Source of the DNA: a virus
Strand: one strand, 5' to 3'
Length of the DNA stretch: 29,438 nt
IMG/VR virus record: IMGVR_UViG_3300042289_001338
Location: 1 to 29,438 of that record
Shown: positions 1 to 8,700 of the stretch, one piece after another
Layout of the letters: the number at the start of each line of letters is the position of its first letter
Position numbering within the stretch: position 1 is the stretch's first letter
The notes under the pieces: model-generated
The model's database searches: none
The model's input: the letters and a program-made list of their open reading frames with translations, nothing else
Told to the model about the DNA's origin: nothing
Program-made: the position numbers and the translations under genes

Positions 1-136
1 TACCAGATTTTTTGGCTAATTCAGAAGTAATTGCGATCAAAATCTCTTTTGTAAGTAATCTTTCTTGCGATATATTGCAACTATCTAAGTTAGTCCAAGC
101 GGTAAATTTAACATAATTAGATCGGGAATTAAACAT
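1..136 (-). CDS. Partial hypothetical protein, N-terminus only
   Basis: An open frame begins at an ATG at 136-134 and runs without a stop off the left edge, giving 45 codons. The peptide begins MFNSRSNYVKFTAWTNLD and continues into a helix-like stretch (QERLLTKEILIAITSELAKK). I recognise no family. It is divergent from the small ribbon-helix-helix gene at 204, so the 67 bp between them should hold both promoters; I see no strong consensus pair there. The upstream Shine-Dalgarno is weak. It is called as a gene because it is fully open and has a sensible divergent position; function unknown. Confidence 0.45.
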   Translation of the reverse strand, partial: MFNSRSNYVKFTAWTNLDSCNISQERLLTKEILIAITSELAKKSG

Positions 137-203
137 AACTTATAGTAGAAAAAGGTGCTAAACTATATTTGACTAACGTAAATCTACCATAAGCTTACTA
201 GAA

Positions 204-344
204 ATGTCAAGTAAAAATTATTATCCTCTTAACGTCCGTACATCAGAATCAGAAGAGAAAAAGCTAAAAAACTACTGTAAAACCCGGAAGCGGTCAATAA
301 CCGATGTAGTCCGGGAATTGATTAGAAGTTTACCCGATGACTGA
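204..344 (+). CDS. Small ribbon-helix-helix (CopG/Arc-type) DNA-binding protein
   Basis: This 46-residue ORF is the only convincing plus-strand gene. After MSSKNYY comes a short strand (PLNVRTS), a helix (ESEEKKLKNYCKTRKR), a turn and a second helix (SITDVVRELIRSL). That is the size and layout of a bare ribbon-helix-helix repressor, whose paired beta-strands insert in the major groove. Such proteins work as dimers and often autoregulate or act as antitoxin or phage switch proteins; which applies here is inference. It is divergent from the partial gene at 136-1 and ends just before a terminator-like hairpin at 377-406 shared with the convergent Rha gene. The ribosome binding site is poor, so the start is supported mainly by the fold. 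Confidence 0.6.
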   Translation: MSSKNYYPLNVRTSESEEKKLKNYCKTRKRSITDVVRELIRSLPDD

Positions 345-376
345 TACTCAAGAGTGTTGTCAGAATAGCTAACATT

Positions 377-406
377 AAAAGTGCCGGTCTGTGAACTGGC
401 ACTTTT
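377..406. terminator. Bidirectional intrinsic terminator
   Basis: AAAAGTGCC and GGCACTTTT form a stem extended by three more pairs (one G-T) around a 6-nt loop. The A/T flanks give a U-run on either strand. It lies between the convergent ribbon-helix-helix gene (plus) and the Rha gene (minus), where a shared terminator is expected. Confidence 0.8.
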
Positions 407-410
407 AACT

Positions 411-1157
411 TTATTCCCCAATTAACAGTTGACGGTTTCTAGCCTTAGAAAAAAGCTGCTTAACTTCCTTGAGGTTTTCGGTGGGGACATAGGATGCTTG
501 ATTAACTCGCAACCCCTGACACACTAAATGAGAGTGTCCATTCTTCTCTAACCAACGCTCTAACTCTCTTCCAGACTTGAATCCTAGTTCTTTCCCTAAC
601 TCAGCAGTAGAACGACCCTCAAAACTCACGTTTCGTCCGTTTTTACAGATAATTGTCTCGGTGACTTTTTCAACCTTCTCGATCACAATATCTGGACGGC
701 CATCTAACAAGGCTAAAACCTCAGCACCATGTATTAATCGAATTGCGTCACGCCGATCCATATAATAGGTTTTGGCTTTTGTCAGTTCTAACTCAAGTTC
801 TAATTCTCGAATACGTCCACTTTGAGCGGGGATTACTTCTTTGATAAGTTGCTTTGCTTGACTAAATGCCTTGACTAAGTTGCGCTTACAAGCAATGACC
901 TGCGAAGTATTTCGAGACAGTGTCATCAAAAAAGTTGCTTGCTCTTCATTCAGGTAGCAGTAACGCTCAGGACGACCGCCGCTAGAGCCTTCTAGGGGTT
1001 TCGACATTTGAAATGCGACAACTCCAAACTCTTGAATCTCGTCAATGTATTTTTCTATGGTTTGACGCAAGGCGCGGTGTTCAATCCCCAACTCACCAGC
1101 AATCAAACGAGAATCAACGACAAGACAATCATTCTGTGATACTATTTCAATAGCCAT
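411..1157 (-). CDS. Rha-family phage regulatory protein
   Basis: The protein resembles the pRha family of phage regulators, first described in lambdoid phages where Rha interferes with growth when the host lacks IHF. About residues 10-95 carry the family pattern: VVDSRLIAGELGIEHRALR, then a Phe-rich middle, YCYLNEEQATFLMTLSRNT and CKRNLVKAF. The C-terminal half (about 115-248) has a Glu/Leu-rich helix and a basic, helical end unlike a known catalytic domain. I chose the ATG at 1157 because GAGG lies 5 nt upstream; the frame stays open to a GTG at 1232 (273 aa) without a ribosome binding site. An extended -10 (TGGTACAAT) lies around 1215-1225 and a GC hairpin occupies the leader. It is the last gene of the minus-strand block and ends at a bidirectional terminator. 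The specific target is unknown. Confidence 0.8.
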   Translation of the reverse strand: MAIEIVSQNDCLVVDSRLIAGELGIEHRALRQTIEKYIDEIQEFGVVAFQMSKPLEGSSGGRPERYCYLNEEQATFLMTLSRNTSQVIACKRNLVKAFSQAKQLIKEVIPAQSGRIRELELELELTKAKTYYMDRRDAIRLIHGAEVLALLDGRPDIVIEKVEKVTETIICKNGRNVSFEGRSTAELGKELGFKSGRELERWLEKNGHSHLVCQGLRVNQASYVPTENLKEVKQLFSKARNRQLLIGE

Positions 1158-1188
1158 ATTGGCCTCTTGTTCAGGTAATGTGGTTAGT

Positions 1189-1207
1189 CCCCCGTTAGTA
1201 CCGGGGG
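1189..1207 (-). promoter_or_regulatory. Leader hairpin upstream of the Rha gene
   Basis: CCCCCG (1189-1194) pairs exactly with CGGGGG (1202-1207) around a 7-nt loop. It is about 30 nt upstream of the chosen Rha start and just downstream of the extended -10 TGGTACAAT, so it would sit in the 5' leader or act as an operator dyad. No U-run follows, so it is not an intrinsic terminator. Confidence 0.45.
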
Positions 1208-1275
1208 CATTGCTACAATTGTACCATTTCACATAGTTGCTTGACGATTCTAGTCAGTAGGAAGAAATAATCAGG

Positions 1276-1308
1276 GAAAGAGGATTAAAATAATCCTCTT
1301 TCTTTTTT
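1276..1308 (+). terminator. Intrinsic terminator reading rightward
   Basis: GAAAGAGGATTA and TAATCCTCTTTC form a perfect 12-bp stem with an AAA loop, followed by TTTTTT on the plus strand. On the minus strand the run precedes the stem, so it should stop rightward transcripts. No rightward gene enters it within the window, which suggests an antisense or leftover transcript. Confidence 0.75.
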
Positions 1309-1548
1309 AGTGTCCTATGCTGGCAGTCATTGTTAGTTTGTAGTTAGATTGTAGATATTGTTATTAACAATAGAACCCTTGATATATATAGCTTCTAGAC
1401 TTTGTTAATACTGTTAACGCTATCCCCCGATATTATTTTTTTACGCTCTTATTGCTGAGACTGTCTTTCCTTTTTACCCCATTTTCTTTTTTTTTCTCTA
1501 TACGACATCAACGACATCAACAAAGCCTAAAACCTAGACAGGGTAAAG

Positions 1549-1584
1549 ATTTCGATTGTTAATAACCCTATTAACAATCGAAAT
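1549..1584. repeat. Perfect 16-bp inverted repeat downstream of the tail block
   Basis: The arms at 1549-1564 and 1569-1584 are exact reverse complements around a 4-nt ACCC loop. It lies about 30 nt beyond the stop of the 103-aa gene, so it may end the late transcript, although the minus-strand tail is only ATCTTT. Its core GATTGTTAAT is echoed by further GTTAAT/ATTAAC copies within 250 bp, so a protein binding site is also possible. Confidence 0.6.
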
Positions 1585-1612
1585 ACAATCTAACTTCCCA
1601 CGGCATTACCTC

Positions 1613-1924
1613 TCAGTTACGCAGAAAAAACTCTGGACATCTTTTTTTGGCGTTGACAAGGATTGCTTCTGTTTGACCTCTCACAATTTCATCGCGCAAA
1701 ATATACAGTATTTCTGATCCTGATCCTGTCCCCGTCCCTACTCTTGCTGTTGCGTACGGAAAAACAGCAGAACTAATCGCTCCCATAGTTTCTCCCAGTG
1801 TCAGTCCAGACTTGAGATACTGACAAGTTCTTTTCTCAAGTATCTCTTGAGTTTGAGTATCGAGAGACAGTGCCACGGTAGGCATCATTCCTAAAAACAA
1901 TAAGCTTAAAATAATCTTTCTCAT
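1613..1924 (-). CDS. Small exported protein of unknown function
   Basis: A 103-residue protein opens with a clear Sec-type signal peptide: MRKI, a hydrophobic core (ILSLLFLGMMPTVA) and a likely cleavage after LS near residue 20. The mature part (about 80 residues) begins LDTQTQEILEKRTCQYLK and has two cysteines (C34 and C95) that could pair after export, plus a Gly/Thr-rich centre. I recognise no family. It is the last gene of the tail block and lies just past a duplicated segment that repeats its first 11 codons at 2246. Export plus position after the cell-wall enzymes would fit a role at the envelope or in lysis, but that is inference only. Confidence 0.6.
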   Translation of the reverse strand: MRKIILSLLFLGMMPTVALSLDTQTQEILEKRTCQYLKSGLTLGETMGAISSAVFPYATARVGTGTGSGSEILYILRDEIVRGQTEAILVNAKKRCPEFFLRN

Positions 1925-1978
1925 TGGGTTTATGGTAATTTTCTATTATTTTACCACTCCTAAAGTAGGTACTCGATA
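1893..1978. repeat. 86-bp direct repeat, copy 1
   Basis: This segment matches 2215-2300 base for base in length with no gaps and about 9 mismatches in 86 (roughly 90% identity). It contains the first codons of the exported-protein gene and, in another frame, the 3' end of the coiled-coil gene at 1960. It also preserves an out-of-use copy of the 3' end of the NlpC/P60 gene (…VPTLGVVK, stop). Confidence 0.9.
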
Positions 1979-2166
1979 CTTTCTATTAACGATAAACGTT
2001 TACCCAAAATATCTAAATACGTTTGCATTGCCTCTGATTGCTGTTCCAAAAGAGCTAGTTGCTCTAATGAAATGCTTTCATGTGGCGATTCCAACGCCTT
2101 GTTTAAAGCGGTTAGCCTTTCTTCAAGCTCCGTTTTCTCTTGTTTTAATCTATCTAACCAAGACAT
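1960..2166 (-). CDS. Small coiled-coil phage protein (crAss001_48-like)
   Basis: A 68-residue protein starting MSWLDRLKQEKTELEERL. It is almost entirely helical: one amphipathic helix (residues 4-27), a short linker (ESPHESISLEQ) and a second helix (LALLEQQSEAMQTYLDILGKRLSLIES). The arrangement, including QxxxMxxYLxxLxxRL near the end, resembles small phage proteins annotated as crAss001_48-related, whose role is unknown. The ATG at 2166 has GGAGG 7 nt upstream; a TTG at 2172 is a poorer alternative. The gene sits exactly between two copies of an 86-bp repeat, and its last codons lie inside copy 1, suggesting it entered by a duplication or insertion between the NlpC/P60 and exported-protein genes. 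Confidence 0.65.
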   Translation of the reverse strand: MSWLDRLKQEKTELEERLTALNKALESPHESISLEQLALLEQQSEAMQTYLDILGKRLSLIESIEYLL

Positions 2167-2168
2167 AA

Positions 2169-2246
2169 TCAATCCTCCTCTATTGTGTAAACTTCTTCTA
2201 ACTTTTCACGATCCAAAAACAATAAACTTAAAGCAATCTTTCTCAT
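2169..2246 (-). pseudogene. Duplicated 5' fragment of the exported-protein gene
   Basis: The ATG at 2246 opens MRKIALSLLFL, nearly the same as the exported protein at 1924, then diverges after 11 codons (DREKLEEVYTIEED) and stops at 2169, just upstream of the next gene's ATG. Most of it lies in repeat copy 2. It looks like the stump left when the segment was duplicated; it may still be read as a 25-residue leader because its end overlaps the Shine-Dalgarno of the following gene. Confidence 0.55.
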
Positions 2247-2300
2247 CGGGGTTATCGTAATTTTCTATGATTTTACCACTCCTGAAGCAGGTACTCGATA
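2215..2300. repeat. 86-bp direct repeat, copy 2
   Basis: Partner of 1893-1978. This copy holds the functional 3' end of the NlpC/P60 gene (…VPASGVVKS, stop at 2265) and a stump of the exported-protein start. The two copies flank the 68-residue gene as direct repeats; recombination between them would delete it and rejoin the NlpC/P60 and exported-protein genes. Confidence 0.9.
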
Positions 2301-2708
2301 AACCAGTACAGGCGGGTATTCATGAATATAGGTCTTCATCACGCCATTTATTGAGTCAGCATGAATATACTCCCCATCTCCTAAATAGATGCCTACATGA
2401 CCATCTACCCCTGACTTATGGAACATTAGAACATCACCTTTACACAGATCACCTTCAACCCTATCTAGTAAGCGATCAAGAAATTTGACTAAGAAGTTAT
2501 TCCGGGGAATCCGTTCATAGTTTTCAATAATGAAATCATGGGGCAAGAATCCGACTTCAATCCCTACGCCAGCAATAAATCCTACACAATCGGTTCCAAT
2601 ACCTTTGAGGGATTGACCATGAAACCAGGGAGTACCGAGCCATTCAAGAGCTTCAGTAACGATTTGATTACCCAAAGAATCGTTTTTTAGTTCGTTCATT
2701 TTGTGCAT
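2265..2708 (-). CDS. NlpC/P60 cell-wall peptidase, tail-associated
   Basis: A 147-residue single-domain NlpC/P60 cysteine peptidase, the family that cleaves peptidoglycan stem peptides (typically gamma-D-Glu-diamino acid). Visible motifs: ALEWLGTPW, then GTDCVGFI with the nucleophile at C41, the KGDVLMF strand (90-96), GHVGIYLGDG with the basic His at H104, and H116 in YIHAD. In lambda the comparable protein is the tail-tip protein K, encoded after the tape measure, and the position here is the same. Its start overlaps the tape measure gene by 41 nt, implying translational coupling. An in-frame ATG at 2699 is an alternative; neither has a strong Shine-Dalgarno. It probably opens the wall locally during DNA entry. 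Its 3' end lies in a duplicated segment. Confidence 0.88.
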   Translation of the reverse strand: MHKMNELKNDSLGNQIVTEALEWLGTPWFHGQSLKGIGTDCVGFIAGVGIEVGFLPHDFIIENYERIPRNNFLVKFLDRLLDRVEGDLCKGDVLMFHKSGVDGHVGIYLGDGEYIHADSINGVMKTYIHEYPPVLVYRVPASGVVKS

Positions 2709-5700
2709 TTTCCCGTTCTTTCAATTGATTTAAACTATAACCCATATCATTCCGTGATTCTACAGTCACGTTATTGGTGTTATTAATTACCAAAGACTGA
2801 TTAGAGCTATTGTTATTTGAAGTTGTGGAGTAATTAGGCTTACCCCCGACAAATCCCCCATTAGCATAGTTCTTAATAGGAGCATTATTTCTGTAGTCTA
2901 GATAGGCTTCTGTTTCTTTAGGGTTGAGAACCAGTTCATCTTCATTGGCTACGATTAATCGAGGTTTTCGGCCTCCCGACATTGCTCGTTCACGCTGAAA
3001 AGCTGAAATGATATTTTTCTCTATCGGAACATTAGCATCCCCAACTTTCCCACCATCACTAAATAGGCTGAATCCTGTACCTAGAGAAAAGGCAGAAGCC
3101 GGAGCAGAAGCAAAGCTAGAGGCTCCTATACTACCAAGTGACCCAATCGAACCAAGTCTGCCTAGTCCCCCACTAAAAACTCCTGTTATTCCGCTAAGTA
3201 GCCCATTAAATAAGCCACCGCCGCCACCTCCCCCAAAGATAGAAGAAAATATGTTACCTACTGGTTTAAAGATACTGTTTAGAGCATTAGTGAAAAAGTT
3301 GCCTACTGGCCCGATGATTGCATTAAATAGCGACTCAAATGCCTGAGTTATTGGTTTAGTAAAACCATCGATAGCAGAAGTTAAAGCATCGATAGCAGGC
3401 TTGGTAATACCCTCAACAAATTTTGTCATGATATTTAATCCAAGACTACTAAAAGCTGATCCTATTCCTTTTCCTTCTCTAATATCAGAGAAAAAGCTTT
3501 CAGCTGCGCCACGATTTGGGGAAGCATCTAATGCTACTTGTTCTAGTCTTAATTCTGCAATTTTTTCCCATTCCGAGCGGATATTGGCTACAAATTCAGC
3601 GTATTGTGGTAAGTCTTTGTAAGGTTCTAAATAATCCTCTAGTTCCTCTTTTTCTTTTTGTAGGCTAATACGTTCGGCAAGGATAGCAGAATCATCAAAT
3701 AGAGTCGGTCGGGATTGATTCTCTAGCTTCAATCTTTGAATAGTTAAATCATTTAACCGATCACGGATACTCCTGACTGTATCTCTGGTTTTTCTAAATG
3801 ATGCTTCTAAGGTAGCTACTCCCTGATTTCTGCCTAATTGTTCAATTGCTTGATCAAGAATTGTTACCTGTTCTTTAGCTAATTTAGCGTTTTTAGCTAA
3901 AGCATCGGCATTTTTTAGAAACTGTTCTGCCACATCAGCAGGCATTTTTCCTAATGCTATTTGTTCGGCTACTACTTTTTTAATATTTTCACTCATTTTT
4001 TGCCATCCGTCGGCATTTAAAAGTAAAGTCCGTCGCTGGTCTTCTAGTGATTCAATCTGAGAGCGATATTGTCGAGAGACTTCTGTAGCACTCTTATTAA
4101 TTTCTTCTTGTACTGTCAAATACCCTTTAGAGTTGATAGTCAAATCAGCGACATTTTCGGAAGCATCTCTTAAAGTACGTTCTGATGCACGGGCATCTTC
4201 CTCTTGCTGCCGTCTAAATTTCATTGATCTGTCAAGAGCATTGTTTAGATTTTGTTGCTCTTCTAGCCGTCTTAAAAACTCCTCGGCGTTTTGATTGGCT
4301 GTTTCAGCGTTGCGAATTTGATCAGCCGCTGCGCCAAGATTACCTGTAGGAAGATCAGGAACGGGCGGTAAATTAGGACTCTGGAAGTTAATCGGATTGT
4401 CTTTAGGAACCGGTGGTAAATCGGCATCCCAGAAGTTATCTTGATTTTGATTAGGTAAAGTCGGTAATTGGGCTATAGGTGGGGGACTACTAAATTCTGG
4501 ACCACCTTTTCCTTCTTTTGTTTCTTCTTTTGTTAAAACACGGGGAGGTTGTAAAACAGGAACAGAAGTGGGCAAGGGGACAGGAGAAGGGTTAGGGGTG
4601 GAGTCTTTAATGGATTGGCTAATTGCATTAGTAGCATTAGTTATTATTGTTCGATTATTTAGTTGATTGCCGTTAATGTTTGCATAAGCAGTTACAATAT
4701 ATTCTTTCCCATTAATGTTTACCAGTCCAACGTTACCAATAACTTTAGAGTTATTTCCAATTTTTCCGCCGATTTCATTATTGTACTTAAAATTTCTTGT
4801 TTGCCTCAGAGATTGTTCAGCTAATTGACTTGCAGGATTTTGATCTTTAATTAAAGACTGCATAGCTAACGTTACGTCTTGTGCTGTTGAAATGTTTGGA
4901 GTTCCACTGCCTGGTATATTTAAATACCTAGAAATAGTAGTGTTTTTATAACCTTCTTTTTTGGCTAATTCTGTAGCTCTGGTTAGCCCACCTAGCCGAT
5001 CAATTAAAACATTAGTTGCCGTATTATCTGACTTTTCCAGCATTAACTGTATTAACTGTTCAACTGTTCTAACTTGATTGGCTTTTAATTGTCCGTGTGG
5101 ATCAACCAAAGGCGATTTTATGGCGATAGCATCTTTTAAGGAAAGTTTTCCGCTTGCTATTTCTTTGGCAATCAAATCAGCAATAATAACTTTAATTGTA
5201 CTAGCTGGCGACGCTGGGGGTGTTTGAGCATTTTTAGAATATACAGTTTCTCCGCCAACTTCTTGAACTAAAACAGATTGAATATTTTTTGGTAATCTGT
5301 TGGTGATTTGTTGCTGAACTGATGGAGAAGGGCTAGGGATGGAGTCTCTAGAACCACCTTGACCGCCGCGACTTGTTTGTTTGCCGTCAAGATCGACAAA
5401 CATTGAATTAGCTCCTGATTGAACTACCCAGTTAGCAATTTTTGCAATTTGATTAGGATCAGTAAAAACGAGACAACCTGCGCTGCCAATCTTTAAATCG
5501 TCTAAATGGAATCCGATTTGTGATCTTCCAGTAGAGAATTTTGGTTCGGCTCCTATCCACGCAGGTCCAACAGTTCCTACTGGAATTTGACTGGGATTAT
5601 AATTTCTAAACTGTCCAGAATTAAATTGTCGAAGATAGCGAGAAGCGTGGTTAGCGTCAATAGACCAATTACCGTCAGGAAGTGGAGTTTCACTGCCACG

Positions 5701-8700
5701 AATATTAGTTTTATTTGTGCCAATTGCAGACTGCGTTGATGGTCTTCCTGTTACTCCTCCGATAACAGTATCAATTATTTTACCATCTTTTATTAAATCA
5801 AACCGTAGGATTTCTAGTCCTTCAGGAGTTTTTTGTCCAGAACGACGAACAAAAATAGTTGAGGAAGTAGAAGCCGATGGAGTGGAGGAAGGTTGTTCAT
5901 ATTTTTTTACAATTTCTTGATATTTTCTTGTTAAACTTTCTTTGCTTCTTTCTCTTTGCCCATATCCAGCACCAGGAAAAGCTGCCCATTCTTGACGAGC
6001 GGCAAATAAAGCACCCACCACATCACCTTTTAAAACTTCATCTAAAGCGCCTCTCATCATAATTCGGCTTATTGCCACTAAATCCTGAGATGTCGGTGAA
6101 AAATCTTGTAATCCTAATTTCGCTTTTTCTTCATCCCACGTCGCTTGCATTATCTGGTATCTTCCAGCAGCGTCAGACCTTAATCCGTTTTTTGAAACTC
6201 TTTGTCGTGGATGATCTCTAAAAGAAACAAATTGTCCATGTCCAAATAAAGTGTTGTATCCTTCATTAGGCATATAATCAGTGCCTTCTGCATAGGCAAC
6301 AAGATCAAGAAAAGCTCTGATTTGAGGATTATTCAAATATTGAGATGCTTGCTGTCCGCGAGGGGTTAGTGTAGAGGGTAGCGTGGAAGATGTGGGGAAT
6401 GTGGAAAATGAAGCAGGCGGCGGTAAAAACCCTCCCCCATTCCACACAGGAGCAGGGGCGAAATTACTAGGTGCTGGTAGTATCAAACCTTCCTTAGCTT
6501 TTCTAATTGCCTCAGCAGTTTCCTCTATACTTTTTACTAAGTCTTCTCCAGAAGTCTTAATATTTGGGGGAATAGCCACTAACTCAGAATTGATTAATTT
6601 AATTGGTTCTGGAAGTGTATTAAGATTTGTGACAATATCCTTGATTGATTGGGGAATAAAGCCTAATTCTTTATTGGTTTGTCGGATTAAGTCAGCTAGA
6701 GTACGATTGAGGTTTTCCTGAGTCCGTTTAATATCCTCAATCGTTCTTAGTCGGCTTCTTTCAGCGTCTTGCTGTTGCTCTTGTAAGTTACGAATATTTC
6801 TTAGAGTAGAGATATAGGAAGTTTCTATCTCCTCGGTTCGGGATTGGAAGGTGCGACCGCGACTAGCAATATCAGCTTGTCCCTGTACAAATTCTAGGAA
6901 AATGTCACCTAATTCTTTACCAGCGTCGCTTGTACCGGGTATTAATAAACGGTTTTTAACTTGCTGTACCCTGATTCTATCGGTCGCATCCAGTAGCTGA
7001 TTTTGGGCATTTAAGAGGTTCTTATCGAGTTCTCTGACTAAATCACTGTAACTTTCAGATAGGGAACGATTCTCTTTAAATGCTGACAGTTGAGCGTCTT
7101 CAATCTGTCTCCTGTAATCTTCAATCTGACGATTAAAGTCGATTATCTGACGGTCAAGGTTGCGGTAGTAGTCTTGTATTTGTTCTTGCTGATCTCTTAA
7201 AGATAGTTCGGTTTCAGCTATTTGCTGTGTGATATTTGCAATAGCTGTTTTTACTGCTAAAGAATCATCTACGTTTAATACTAATTTTTCTTGCTCTAAG
7301 GCTAATTGATTATAAAGAGCTGCCAAGTTTATCTTGGTTTGTTCTAGTCCGTAGCCAATATTTTGACTGGAGGAGGTTTTATTAGCTAGATTAGTGAGTT
7401 GTTCTGCTTTAACAATTTCTCCACTAGCTTGTTTTTCTTGTATTTGTCTTTTCTTTCTTTCGACAATAATCTCTCGACTAATTTGCTGAATTTCTTTCTC
7501 AGTGTTTAAAATATCTCGTCGAGCAGTTGCGTATTCTTTAGCCTGATTTAAAATAGCTCTTAAAGCGGCGTTGTCTTTTAGGTCAGATTCATACTGATCC
7601 ATTATTTGCTGAATAGCATCAGGAGAAAGTAAATTTTCAGCAATGGCTTCACCAAAGCTCGCTACATTTAGCTGTTCTAAGTCTTCTTTAAAGTAAGTGC
7701 TTAAAACTTTATTGGCAGACTTAGATAGCCTTTCGTTTAAAGTATTAGAGATAGAGTTAGCTGAATTACCTAAAGTGGCGATACGCTCTTTAGCAGTCTG
7801 TAAGCTTTCTTCTTGAACTTTAACATTAAACTGAAATTCATTAATTTTCCCTGATGCAAATTGTTGATTTAATCCAATTGAACGACTTAAACTATTTCCT
7901 TCATTAGCAAAATTGGCATTAGCTCTTGTTCTTATAGCAAGATCAAAGGCAACTTGTAATTTTCTATATTCTTTTTCTTGGTCTTTCAAGACTTGTAGAT
8001 AATCTTGTTCCGCTTTTTTTAGTTGACCAATTATAGTCAAGAGGTCTATTTTACGTTGTTTGTAAGCAATATCGGTTATATCTTTATTCTTAAAGCTTTG
8101 CTCTAACGATGCTAACGCTATCTCATATTGTTGAAGGTCAGCAGTAATTCTTGACCCAACGGGACCTAACTGTTTATTAATTAGCTCCTGTTCTTGCTTC
8201 ATTAAATCCTGCTCTCGCCGGTTAAATTCAGCTACAGATCGGTCGTTTCCTTTTGCGCTTGCAATTGTTCTTTCTGCTCTGACTAAAGCTAAATTATTTC
8301 TGATTTCTTGTAATTCAGATGAAAATCGCTTGCTACCTGAAAAATTAGATAAAGTTTTTTGATATTCTATTAGATTTCCGACTCCAGTAGCGAGAGATTT
8401 ATCAATGTTTTCTAGTCCTTGTCGTAATTCTAATAGTGACATAAGCCATTTAGAATTATAAACAATCCCTAGTGTTATAACATTAAAAAACTTTTCTCCT
8501 CCAGACAATTCCATGTCAGGCAAAAAGCTTGTTAAGCCTTTGCGATTACTGTTATCGGTTTTGTTTTGCCAAGCATCAAGAGCTTTTTTAGACTCTTCTA
8601 GGGTTCTTACAGCTTGTTTTAGTTCTTCGCTACCAGCATTTAATGCGTTATAAACAAATTGAATACCAGTTATCACCGCAGTAGGAATAATCAATGCTTT

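Larger units (their letters stand above)
1233..1612. other. Gene-free region with terminator and inverted repeats
   Basis: I see no coding frame of credible length on either strand. The stretch is T-rich and holds a plus-strand terminator (1276-1308), a perfect 16-bp inverted repeat (1549-1584), a tandem ACGACATCA pair near 1502-1520, and several GTTAAT/ATTAAC dyads around 1355-1420. It separates the tail block from the Rha gene and would be a natural control or attachment region, but I cannot identify an att core. Confidence 0.5.

Noticed and set aside
3008-3346. Plus-strand open frame of about 112 codons, with similar ones at 6383-6721, 9650-9970, 11396-11743, 14468-14815 and 15155-15520
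   Set aside because: All lie antisense to the tape measure gene, have no ribosome binding sites or promoters, and show compositions expected from the reverse of helical coding DNA.
4605-5330. Antibiotic resistance gene (class A beta-lactamase)
   Set aside because: It is an internal domain of a tail protein, lacks a signal peptide and lacks the deacylating Glu of the ExxLN motif.
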